From Triticum aestivum (Eukaryota > Streptophyta > Magnoliopsida > Poales > Poaceae): DNA of 64,000 nucleotides. The position numbers and the translations under genes were made by a program. Shown piece after piece: positions 55,353-64,000 of the stretch (its first letter is position 1; each line of letters starts with the position of its first letter). The stretch covers positions 844,807,465 to 844,871,464 of the forward strand of contig NC_057801.1 in the NCBI RefSeq assembly GCF_018294505.1, in the 5' to 3' direction. The notes under the pieces were generated by a model. The model was not told where the DNA came from and did not search any database. It saw only the letters and a list, made by a program, of their open reading frames with translations.

Positions 55353-56734
55353 CAGCAGCCGCCGTCACAAGGATCCCTCAGCTCCTCTGGCGCCTTCTAG
55401 GTCGGGAAGCAGGTCCGACGGGGTGGAGTACACCCGTTTGTCGCCGCCCTTGCCGCCGCCGGGCAGCACGGCGCCGCGGAGTTCACGCCACCGACCCAAC
55501 CACACTTCCAAATCCTCTGAAGGAACCGTCATTGCTATTGACTCCGACGCTCCGTTGGATATCCCTGAGGTAAAATAAAAAATGTCGACATACCTTTTTT
55601 TAACTATCTTCATCTTCGTGCACGCAGAACCAACTATAGGATGTATTGCCGCACGTCGTCGTGAGCGACGGCGCGCAGCGCCTCTTGGCCGAGGCGGTGG
55701 AGATGACTGAGCTGCCTGTGGCAAAGGCCACGTCTCCAGTGAAGGATGCTCCCGCGGTGACACTTGCACCGCCGTCGGTGCATGATCCGGTGGTGAAGTC
55801 CGCGCCACCGATGACAGGTAGCCCGGCGGAGTAGCCCTTGTCTCTGGCACCATCAACCGGTGCAACAGAAGTGGGCAACAAGCGATCACCTGGCGAAGTA
55901 GATGTTGGGATAGTCTCCAAGAAGCCCAGATCACCTCCCCCTGCAGGTAGGCCTTGCTCTTGCCACATGCATGTCCTTTGGATGACCCCCCTTTTTTTCT
56001 CTTACATATATTTCTCGTGTACTTTTTTTTAGGTGTTGCGAGTGACGCACCAAACCTTGCTCTCCTGAAGCTAAGGAACTCCGGGCTTTGGCGTCAAAGC
56101 ACCAGTACATCATTGGAGAGGAGGGCGTCACATTTGAGAGCTTTAAAGCTCCTCCGGCTAAAAAGTCACCTAGGCCCAGCCTCATCCTCCCGGCAGCTAG
56201 CCAGAAATATATAAACGTGGAACTTGCTGATATTCAAGAAGCACTCAGGAAGCGGCCTCTTGACAAGGAAGAAGCCATAGAGATGATCACCTCAGCAATA
56301 GGCCCATGGAAGAGCCGCTACGGGAGCAAGACCCCACCCGATCTAGAGGTCCTAATTGGGCGCCTCCAGGCGGTGGTTGCTCGACTTCGAGGGCATGGTG
56401 ACGCCGCTCCTGCAGACGCCCCCGCACCTGAGCGTGTGATCTCCCTGATAAGTAAACTTGATGCAGCTCTTGTGGAAATCGCTTTTGGACGTCGCCGTCT
56501 TGAAGAGGATGGGCCACATCTGGAGGAACGCCTCGCCGACCTGACGTCCATCCACCGCCGGTAGGTGGAGCAAGCTAAAACTGATCGAAGGATGGCCGAG
56601 GGACACCGCAAGCTTGTTGACGATAACACGGCCCTTCCGAGAAGCATGCGAAGTTGGCGGCGCAACCTAAGAAGCGTGCGACAGTCTTGACCGAGAAGAC
56701 GACGTCCTGCACCCAAAACCTTAGAGCTCATGAG
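55353..56734 (+). pseudogene. Inverted partial copy of the three-exon gene (left arm)
   Basis: Contains exon 1 without its start (to 55569, GT donor), exon 2 (55628-55946) and exon 3 from 56033, with the same GT-AG borders as the right arm. Exon 1 keeps an uninterrupted frame ending VIAIDSDAPLDIPEV. Exon 2 has TAG at 55832-55834, where the right arm has a Lys codon. Exon 3 is open from VASDAPNLALLKL.. in a shifted start, then cleanly through VELADIQEALRKRPLDKEEA and IGPWKSRYGSKTPPDLE to a TAG shared with the other arm at 56562-56564. It has no promoter and no ATG. The copy ends abruptly at 56734. Confidence 0.75.
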
Positions 56735-58251
56735 AAAAACATCTAAAACTCCGCGATCAAGCAAGCACTTTCATGATCTTGACGGCCAAGAATGCGCCCG
56801 CCTCTTCACGCCGTCTCGCATACAAATCGTTCTCCTCGCAAGAGATCTGAACTGCGTGCTCGTGAGCTCTAAGGTTCTGGGTGCAGGACGTCGTAATCTC
56901 GGTCAAGACTGTTGCACGCTTCTCAGCTTGCGCCACCAACTTTGCATGCTTCTCGACAAGGGTCGTGTTATCCTCAACAAGCTTGCGGTGTCCCTCGGCC
57001 ATCCTCCGATGAGTTTCAGCTTGCTCCACCTACTGGCGGTGGATGAACGTCAGGTCGGCGAGGCGTTCCTCCAGACGTGGCCCATCCTCTTCAAGACGGC
57101 GACGACCAGAAGCAATTTCCACAAGAGATGCATCAAGTTTACCTATCAGGGATATCACACGCTCAGGTGCGGGGGCATCTGCAGGAGCGTTGTCACCATG
57201 CCCTCGAAGTCGAGCAACCACCGCGTGGAGGCATCCAATTAGGATCTCTAGATCGGGCGGGGTCTTGCTCCCGTAGCGGCTCTTCCATGGGCCTATTGTT
57301 GAGGTGATTATCTCTATGGCTTCTTCCTTGTCAAGAGGCCGCCTCCTGAGTGCTTCTTGAATATCAGCAAGTTCCACGTTTATATATTTCTGGTTAGCTG
57401 CCGGGAGGATGAGGCTGGGCGTAGGTGACTTTTTAGCCGAGGAGCTTTAAAGCTCTCAAACGTGACACCCTCATTTCCAATGATCGACTGGTGCTTTGAC
57501 ACCAAAGCCCGGAGTTCCTTAGCTTCGGGAGAGCAAAAGTCATCCAGTTTTGGCGCGTCACTCGCGACACCTAAAAAAAAGTACACAAGAAATATATGTA
57601 AGAGAAAAAAAGGGGGTCATCCAAAGGACATGCATGTGGCAAGAGCAACGCCTACCTGCAGGGGGAGGTGATCTGGGCTTCTTGGAGACTACCCCAACAT
57701 CTACTTCGCCAGGTGATCGCTTGTTGCCCACTTCTGTTGCACTGGTTGATGGTGCTGGAGACAAGGGCTTCTCCGCCGGGCTACATGTCATCGGTGGCGC
57801 AGACTTCACCACCGAATCATGCACCGACGGCGGTGCAAGTGTCACCACGGGAGCATCCTTCACTGGAGACGTGGCCTTTGCCACAGGCTGCTCAGTCATC
57901 TCCACTGCCTCGGCCAAGAGGCGCTGCACGCCGTCGCTCACGACGACATGCGGCAATACATCCTCTAGTTGGTCTGCGTACACGAAGATGAAGATAGTTA
58001 AAAAAAAGGTATGTCGACATTTTTTATTTTACCTCAGGGATATCCAACGAAGCGTCGGAGTCAATAGCAATGACGGTTCCCTGGGAGGTTTTGGAAGTGT
58101 GGTTGGATTGGTGGCGTGAACTCCACGGCCCTGTTCTGCCCGGCGGCGGCAAGGGCGGCGCGGCAAACGGGTGTACTCCACCCCGTCGGACCTACTTCCC
58201 GACCTAGAAGGCGCTAGAGGGGCTGAGCGATCCTTGTGACGGCGGCTGCTG
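55353..58251. repeat. Large inverted duplication, arms of about 1.4 kb
   Basis: The left arm 55353-56734 and the right arm 56859-58251 are reverse-complement copies separated by 124 bp. A sampled 113-column stretch (56531 onwards) shows about 8-9 differences, so the arms are roughly 92-93% alike there. Exon-intron borders correspond in both arms. A transcript across the centre would fold into a long hairpin. The right arm belongs to the original gene because only it continues into a promoter (58536) and into the gene's 3' end through the spacer. Confidence 0.93.
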
Positions 58252-58343
58252 GACGAACGTCCAGCGTCGCTGCTGCCGTAGTGCTTCGACGTCTTGGCGT
58301 CACCTTTGCCATGGTCTGACTTGTTCGGCCTCTCGCGACCCAT
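56757..58343 (-). pseudogene. Decayed three-exon gene of unknown function (right arm)
   Basis: Model: ATG at 58343, exon 1 to 58033, exon 2 57973-57656, exon 3 from 57570 to TGA at 56757. A 78-bp leader intron (58345-58422) lies just before the ATG. Visible parts are a Ser/Arg-rich start (MGRERPNKSDHGKGDAK), a Val/Pro-rich exon 2 (VAKATSPVKDAPVVTLAPP), and a long charged, probably coiled-coil exon 3 (VARLRGHG, RRRLEEDGPRLEERLADL, HAKLVAQAEKR). Breaks: a 2-bp gain in exon 1 relative to the left arm, a 1-bp loss near 57444, and TAG at 57030-57032. I do not recognise the family. A transposon-linked grass protein is possible. Not functional as it stands. Confidence 0.65.
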
Positions 58344-58344
58344 C

Positions 58345-58422
58345 CTAGCAAGGTATGCATGCAGAGTCGGCTAATCGCCAACGCCAGGGAGAAAAAGTAG
58401 AGACTAGCTAGCGGCGGCATAC
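58345..58422 (-). other. Leader intron of the decayed gene
   Basis: On the minus strand the donor CAAG|GTATGC and the acceptor TTGCTAG| lie one base before the ATG. The intron is 78 bp, a normal small plant intron. Confidence 0.45.
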
Positions 58423-58535
58423 CTTGCTGGACGGAAGAACTTCGGCTGGATGGGGCGTCTCCACGATCGGATCTCAGTATTTGGCCGGCACCAGAGGAAG
58501 GTGGGTACGAGGTCAATGCACGGGACCCTTAGCTG

Positions 58536-58543
58536 TATTTATA
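58536..58543 (-). promoter_or_regulatory. TATA box of the decayed gene
   Basis: TATAAATA on the minus strand (GGTTATAAATACAGC), about 190 bp upstream of the ATG at 58343. It lies outside the duplicated arm. Confidence 0.5.
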
Positions 58544-58551
58544 ACCCTGGC

Positions 58552-59202
58552 CGCCCATGCAAAATCACAACGACCTCACCGTTTATAGAAGATATACACA
58601 CGTACGATGCGCCTGTAAAAAAAAATCATCACCAAATAAAGTCCGACCTGCTACGCGCTCGAACTTTCTGCGGCGAGGGGGCATTTTGAGTTTGCTCCGT
58701 GGCATAGACTTATACACACATGATGCATACTTGCACTTGATGCTCCGTGGCATAGACTTATACACACATGCAGGCTACAATCAAAAGGCTGAGTCCACAT
58801 CTACGACACGCCCACAAGATAACATACAGTCCGCGTATCTCTTTAAGTACCGTATATACCGGCCGGCGAGCACGTGTATACGTACTTGAATACCTGCGAT
58901 TGTTCCAACCAGCAAACCCCGGAGATAAGGCTGACGATAGCGATCGAACAGCCTCGGCTTTCCTGAACGTCACGTATATCAATCAGTATATCAATCAGAT
59001 GACCCACCGGCAGCCGGATAGCTAAGGTACGTACGTGATGGTTTTGTCTTTCTTTATGCAGGCGTACGCGTCAAGGGAAAGAGAAGATAAGCATCAACGG
59101 AGCTGCTAAGATTACGCAAATGATTCTATCTCTATCTAGTCCACATAAATTGGAACTACCAAGCCGCAGCTGCACCAGCGCCGTAGCTAGCCCTTATTGG
59201 CC
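58552..59202. other. Intergenic between divergent promoters; 29-bp direct repeat
   Basis: GCTCCGTGGCATAGACTTAT plus ACACACATG occurs at 58694-58722 and 58742-58770, a local duplication. The interval separates the TATA boxes of the minus-strand decayed gene and the plus-strand gene at 59436. No other gene is seen. Confidence 0.6.
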
Positions 59203-59210
59203 TATAAATA
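59203..59210 (+). promoter_or_regulatory. TATA box of the PE-[ML]-[VI]-F motif gene
   Basis: TATAAATA in GGCCTATAAATATATACAGC. It is 226 bp upstream of the ATG at 59436. The intervening leader is CA-rich (CACGCACGCACACACCC), as in many grass 5' UTRs. Confidence 0.6.
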
Positions 59211-59435
59211 TATACAGCAGAGGAGAGACGACCGAGGGGGCAACTCACGCACGCACACACCCATTCTCAACAAACGCACGCACGCATCCATTAGTCATCC
59301 CACGCACACATCCATTCATCAAGTCACGCAGCAATCCATCAATCGACAACCCACGCACCTATCGATCGGGACTCACGGCCAGGACGAGGGAAGCACGTAC
59401 GTAGAATCCTCACGCATCGGCCGGAGGCGGAGTGG

Positions 59436-60016
59436 ATGGCCTCTGGCAGAATTTCAGGCGGCTGCATCCCGGGAGCAAGGCCAGGAGGAGGAGCCGAACC
59501 ACCGGAGGCCAAACTCGTGTTCCAGGAGGGTAAGATGATCGTCTAACTAATCTTACTTCTCTCTTTCTTCCACGCATATGGCATGCACGCACACAAGCCG
59601 GGAGCATTGCCGAACGCGAAGTTCGCATGATCGGACCGCCGCCGGAGATAGAGCCGCCGGACTGGAAGATGAGGTCGACGAAGTCAACGGTGCCTGAGAT
59701 GGTCTTCACCAGGCCAGCGCCACAAAGAACGACGAGGAGGTCGTCATCACCACCGGCTGTCCACCTCGTCACGACGGTTCGGCAAAGACGACGACACGGA
59801 GCACGCCACGACGCCGCCCACTGTCGACGCCACCGAGGTCGGTGCCACGGAGGTCGACACCACGGTGATCGCCCCCACTCATCACCGCTCGATGAGGACG
59901 ATGCGTCGCCGGAGCTCATCTTCATCAAGCCCGCGCTATGGACGCTGACTCCACCGAGATCGGTGGCACGGAGGTCGACGCCACGGTGGCCGCCCCCACT
60001 CATCACTGCTCGATGA
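59436..60016 (+). CDS. Small two-exon gene with PE-[ML]-[VI]-F repeats, unknown function
   Basis: Exon 1 is 59436-59529 and exon 2 is 59598-60016, joined by a 68-bp intron (GTAAGA donor, ACACAAG acceptor, CTAACTAAT branch-like site). The phases fit and give 170 residues with one stop. The N-terminal half is coherent: MASGRISGGCIPGARPGG, EPPEAKLVFQEA, EREVRMIGPPPEIEPPDW, then VPEMVFTRPAP. A second motif, SPELIFIKPAL, follows 72 codons later in frame. The middle is Arg-rich and may reflect a compensating frameshift. I do not recognise the family, and no membrane or catalytic motif is visible. A TATA box lies upstream. The 121-bp repeats that encode the motif continue past the stop in other frames, and Copia-2 interrupts them at 60220. 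It could be a truncated gene. Confidence 0.5.
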
Positions 60017-60219
60017 GGACGACGCGTCGCTGGAGCTCATCTTCATCAAACCCGCGCTATGGATGCTGACTCCACCGAGGTCGGTGCCACGGAAGTCGAC
60101 GCCACGGTGGCCGCCCCCACTCATCACCGCTCGATGAGGACGACGCGTCGCCGGAGCTCGTCTTCACCAAACCCGCGCCACGGTAGCTGCCCCCACTCAC
60201 CACCGCTCGACGAGGACGC
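59820..60219 (+). repeat. 121-bp tandem repeat, about 3.3 units
   Basis: Units begin near 59820, 59941 and 60062, with a partial fourth from about 60180. Each contains CCACCGAG(G/A)TCGGTG, GTCGACGCCACGGTGGCCGC, CTCGATGAGGACGACGCGTC and a segment coding for (S)PELIFIKPAL or a variant. The period of 121 is not a multiple of three. The last unit is cut by the LTR of Copia-2. Confidence 0.92.
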
Positions 60220-60406
60220 TGTTAGAATAAGTATATGTATCGGACGTGGAGTTCTAGTTGTATACAGGCAATTGACTTGTACGTCAATTGTCCCAGCCGT
60301 GTCCTACTCTGTAATGATCTCTGATAGGTCTATTGTGATATAAATATACGGCAGGTGATCTCAGGAGATCATCACGCCTCAACCAATCGACCCTTGATTT
60401 CTTACA
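60220..60406 (+). repeat. Copia-2 5' LTR
   Basis: Starts TGTTAGAATAAG and ends GATTTCTTACA, directly before the primer site. ATATAAATATACGG near 60340 is a TATA-like site, consistent with the U3-R promoter. Confidence 0.85.
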
Positions 60407-60418
60407 TGGTAACAGAGC
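60407..60418 (+). promoter_or_regulatory. Copia-2 primer binding site
   Basis: TGGTAACAGAGC differs at one base from the tRNA-Met primer site of Copia-1 (TGGTATCAGAGC) and adjoins the LTR end. Confidence 0.88.
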
Positions 60419-60495
60419 CTTCTCTATATCACATCTAGATGTCTCTCGTTCCCTAAGGCGGTTCCCCAGGAGCTTCTTCCTCGATCAGCCAGCCC

Positions 60496-61125
60496 ATGGC
60501 GACGCTTGGCGACACCTCCCGCGAGAAGCTCGGCCGCGACAACTTCCTCCTGTGGAAGGCGACGGTCCTGCCTCCGATCCGAGGCGCACAGCTCGATGGA
60601 TACCTGGATGGCTCAATTCAAGCTCCGGCCAAGATCCTTGATGTCCAGAAGGCCGACAAATCAGGCACCGAGACGGTGCCAAATCCCGAGTACGCTCGCT
60701 GGATAGCCCAAGATCAGCAAGTTCTTGGATCGCTGTTGACCTCTCTTTCACGCGAAGTTCTAACTCAAGTCGTCTCCATGAAGACGTCCGCGCAGGTCTG
60801 GACAGCTCTTGAGGAGATGTACTCCTCTGTCTCTCAGTCACGAGTTATTCAACTTCGCGCCGGCACTCGGAAGAACGAGATGACCGCCACCGCATACTTC
60901 ACGAAGATGCGGGGCATTGCGGACGAACTCACAGCAGCAGGGAAGAAGATAGAAGACGATGATCTCATCTCTCAGATCCTTGCTGGATTGGATGCAGAAT
61001 ATAATCCGTTTGTCTCGTCCATTGGTGCCAGAACCGATGCCTATTCCTTGAGCGAAATTTATGCTCAGTTTCTTGCGTTTGAAGCACGCTTGGAGTCACA
61101 AAATTCTGGGTTTGCAACAATATAA
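60496..61125 (+). pseudogene. gag: Copia-2 gag, N-terminal part, cut by a frameshift
   Basis: 209 codons from an ATG at 60496. The gag domain spans about residues 60-195 (IAQDQQVLGSLLTSLSREV, YFTKMRGIADELTAAGKK, ILAGLDAEYNPFVSSI). The frame ends FATI-stop at 61125. The rest of gag (Gly/Asn-rich region and CCHC knuckle) continues in the next frame, consistent with a one-base gain in the TTT run near 61108-61110. Confidence 0.9.
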
Positions 61126-64000
61126 CTCGTCAGTGAATCTTTCTGCACAAGGAGGACATGGCAAAGGAAATCGTGGAGGCAAAAACAGTAGTGGTGGCAA
61201 CCGCGGTGGCTACGGCAACAACAATCGTGGAGGCTACAACAACTACGGCAATAATTACAACCACGGGAACAACTATAACCATGGGAACAATAGTTACTCC
61301 AACAATAATCGCCGCGGAGGACGACCAGGACCAGGAAGTGGAATGAATCTTCCTCGCGGTGAGAGGCCTACTTGCCAGATTTGTGGTAAGATTGGGCATC
61401 CAGCTCATAAGTGCTGGTATCGGTTTGACCCAAATTATGTCACCGAAGGGAGATATGGTGGAGCAGCCACTACTTCATATGGAGTTGATTCCAATTGGTA
61501 CTTTGATACTGGAGCAACTGATCATATTACAGGGGAGCTCGACAAACTGACAACACATGCTCGCTACAACGGTCCTGAACAGGTTCATGTAGCTAATGGT
61601 GCAGGTATGGCTATTAGTCACATCGGTCATGCAACCATTAATTCTTTTGATCATACTCGAAATTTCCATCTTAATGACATACTTCATGTTCCCCAAGCCA
61701 CCAAAAGTCTAGTTTCTGCTAGTCGTTTTGCTTTTGATAACAATACTATTGTGGAAGTTCACCCTCATGCTTTTTTCGTTAAGGACCCAACAACGAAGGA
61801 AGTTCTTCTGCACGGCCCATGTGAGCGTGGCCTTTATCCGTTGAAATCACCATGCTCGTCTCCTTCCTCCGGTATTCAAGTTTTTGGTGCTTCAAGGCCA
61901 TCACTAACAAGGTGGCACGATCATCTTGGTCATCCGGCCTCTCCAATAGTCAAACAAGTCCTTAGGAAGTATAATTTACCATGTTCGGTTGAGTCCACTA
62001 GTGAATCCGTGTGTGATTCTTGCCAAAAGGCTAAAAGTCATCAGCTTCCGTATCCTAGGTCTTCGAGTATATCTAGTGCTCCTTTAGAGCTAGTCTTCTC
62101 TGATGTTTGGGGTCAAGCACCTGAGTCTGTTGGTCGAAATAAATATTATGTAAGCTTCATTGATGATTATAGTAAATTTAGTTGGATATACCTCTTACGG
62201 AACAAATCTGATGTGTTTCAATGTTTTCATGATTTTCAACATATAGTTGAGCGCCTATTTAACACAAAACTCATAGCTATGCAAACTGATTGGGGTGGAG
62301 AGTATCACAAACTCAACTCTTTTTTTCAGCGTATTGCCATTACTCATCATGTTTCATGTCCTCATGCACATCAACAAAACGGATCCGCCGAGAGAAAGCA
62401 TCACCATATTGTTGAGGTTGGACTTGCATTGCTTGCTCATGCCTCTATGCCTCTTAAGTTCTGGGATGAAGCGTTTCTTTCCGCTGTATATCTTATTAAT
62501 CGTGTTCATAGTCGAGTCATCAATATGCTTTCTCCACTTGAACGTCTCTTTGATGAAAAACCTGATTATTCTTCGCTTCGCGTTTTTGGTTGTGCATGTT
62601 GGCCAAATCTTAGACCATATAATACTCGAAAATTAGCTTTTCGCTCCATTCGGTGTGCTTTCCTAGGCTATAGTAACAAACACAAGGGATACAAGTGTCT
62701 TGATATTTCATCCGGTCGTATATATATCTCCGGTGATGTTGTTTTTGATGAATCTGTCCTTTTGCCCAACTTCATCCCAACGCCGGAGCCCGTCTTAGAG
62801 CCGAGATCCTCCTTTTGCCCCCCAACCTTCAGAATCCTACGAATAATAATCAAGGGGATGATGATTTGCATGATTATGTAACTAATCCTACTAATAAACC
62901 TGATGCTTGTGTTGACAGTACTCGGGAACAGGAAACACTGCAGCAGAATTTGGTGCATAATAGCTCCATTGGCAATGATTTTATGTGTATAGAGGATGGC
63001 ATGGAGAGCGAGGCAGACTGCAGTGGATTGTGCGCGTCTACGGGACCTGCAGCATCGGGATCCTATCCATCGGGGTCGCCCACGTCCAGTCACCAGCCGT
63101 CGCATGATGCGTGTGGGACCTCCCTGCCAGGTGAAACACGCAGGGCCCCTTCTTTTTGCGCTGAACCAAGCACGCCCACGCGTGGGCATCGCGTGACTGG
63201 TGCTGTACCAGACTCACCCGCGTCCAGATCTCCTGGTACTGTCAAAATGGGTGCACATCCTGTATGTACACCCTCTACTGTTCACTCCTCGGGACTGCAC
63301 ACAAATGAGTCTTTCTCAGGTGAAGGTGACACTGAATCTTCTATGGCTTCTCCCGTTCAAGAAACTCAGTCAATACAGCAGCCGTCAATTGCAGATCGTG
63401 TCGTGACGCGTTCGCGTAATAATATTTTCAGACCAAAGGTTATCACAGATGGATGAGTTCACTGGTGCAACGTGTGCATGACAGGTGAACCAGATAATCT
63501 CGCCGAAGCTCTTGAGGAAAAAATTGGAAAGAAGCCATGGACGAGGAATATTCGGCATTGATGAAAAATAATACATGGCATCTTGTGCCTGCTAAGAAGG
63601 GTACAAATATTATAGATTGCAAGTGGGTCTATAAAATTAAACGGAAGTCTGATGGAGAGATTGACAGGTACAAAGCACGACTTGTTGCAAAGGGATTCAA
63701 GCAGAGATATGGGATTGATTATGAAGACACATTTAGTCCAGTTGTGAAAGCAGCAACAATTCGGTTAATTCTTGCCATAGCTGTGTCCAACAGTTGGAGT
63801 CTTCGCCAGCTAGATGTGAAGAACGCGTTCCTTCACGGTGTTCTAGAAGAGAATGTGTATATGAGGCAGCCTCCAGGGTATGAAGATCCAACCAAGAGGC
63901 AGTATGTATGTAAATTGGATAAAGCTTTATATGGGCTGAAACAAGCTCCTCGGGCATGGTTTTCTAAACTCAGCTCGAAGCTACTAAATCTGGGATTTTC
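61061..64000 (+). pseudogene. pol: Copia-2 gag C-terminus, protease, integrase and RT start, with breaks
   Basis: 61061-62881 is open: Gly/Asn-rich stretch, CCHC knuckle (CQICGKIGHPAHKC), protease DTGATDHI (near 61505), pre-integrase zinc region (WHDHLGH..CDSCQ), and integrase core with FSDVWG, TDWGGEY and NGSAERKHH, so all three DDE acidic residues appear present. The frame then shifts in a C-run near 62810. The linker continues at 62815-63456 and meets a TGA at 63454-63456, where the downstream sequence stays homologous. A further shift in an A-run near 63518-63523 leads into the RT frame (from 63537), which is open to the window end ([25 protein letters not shown]). The YVDD box lies outside. 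Confidence 0.9.

Larger units (their letters stand above)
60220..64000 (+). mobile_element. Copia-2: Ty1-copia retrotransposon, 3' part beyond the window
   Basis: A 187-bp LTR (60220-60406), primer site, gag, protease, integrase and the first part of reverse transcriptase lie in order on the plus strand. The pattern and residues ([33 protein letters not shown]) place it close to Copia-1. The 3' end and second LTR are not in the window. It has several frame breaks but keeps the integrase Glu. It is inserted in the 121-bp repeats of the preceding gene. The base block GACGC at 60215-60219 would be the left target copy. Confidence 0.93.

Noticed and set aside
1..64000. tRNA, rRNA and CRISPR-like arrays
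   Set aside because: No cloverleaf with a GGTTCGANTCC arm, no rRNA-conserved stretch and no regular repeat-spacer array was seen on either strand.

Overview
The window looks like nuclear DNA of a pooid grass, most likely a wheat-tribe (Triticeae) species. It has TA-flanked Stowaway miniature elements starting CTCCCTCCGT, Ty1-copia and LINE elements with grass-type ends, a CACTA end, several long non-coding repeats I recognise from wheat-type genomes, and plant gene signals (TATA boxes, GT-AG introns, AATAAA). Nothing bacterial, organellar or viral was seen. It is repeat-rich and gene-poor: only two small gene models look potentially intact.

Layout. 1-4.4 kb: three copies of a local duplicated block, one carrying a Stowaway that is absent from its sister copy. 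4.5-12 kb: AT-rich dispersed repeats, LTR fragments, GC-rich repeat DNA and a Tourist-like MITE. 12.2-21.1 kb: two neighbouring elements (called A and B here) bounded by (TA)n tracts and palindromic ends. They share a subterminal repeat array and are salted with strand-biased short motifs; element B holds an exon resembling plant beta-galactosidase. 21.1-28.9 kb: a fourth piece of the duplicated block, nested Stowaways, a Harbinger-like element carrying a long open frame, a LINE fragment, a CACTA end and non-coding retroposons. 29.5-40 kb: second copies of the dispersed repeats, a decayed copia gag, an LTR fragment with (AG)n, a G-box-rich repeat and a repeat with all frames open. 40.3-45.5 kb: a complete Ty1-copia element on the minus strand (Copia-1) with two LTRs and a 5-bp target duplication. 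46.2-48.7 kb: a hairpin MITE, then a small minus-strand gene for an 80-residue ubiquitin-like protein with promoter, leader intron and polyadenylation signal. 50.5-53.5 kb: a decayed LINE. 54.6-55.1 kb: two Stowaways. 55.35-58.25 kb: a large inverted duplication of a decayed three-exon gene. 59.2-60.2 kb: a small two-exon gene with 121-bp tandem repeats in its 3' part. 60.2 kb to the end: a second copia element (Copia-2), inserted in those repeats and running off the window.

How it fits together. There is no operon-like or pathway grouping. Two host genes (ubiquitin-like, and the PE-[ML]-[VI]-F motif gene) sit among transposons. A third gene family survives only as a palindromic pair of broken copies. 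Reading-frame breaks in both copia elements and the LINE suggest none is autonomous now. Coordinates of non-coding repeats were judged by eye and their ends may be off by tens of bases.
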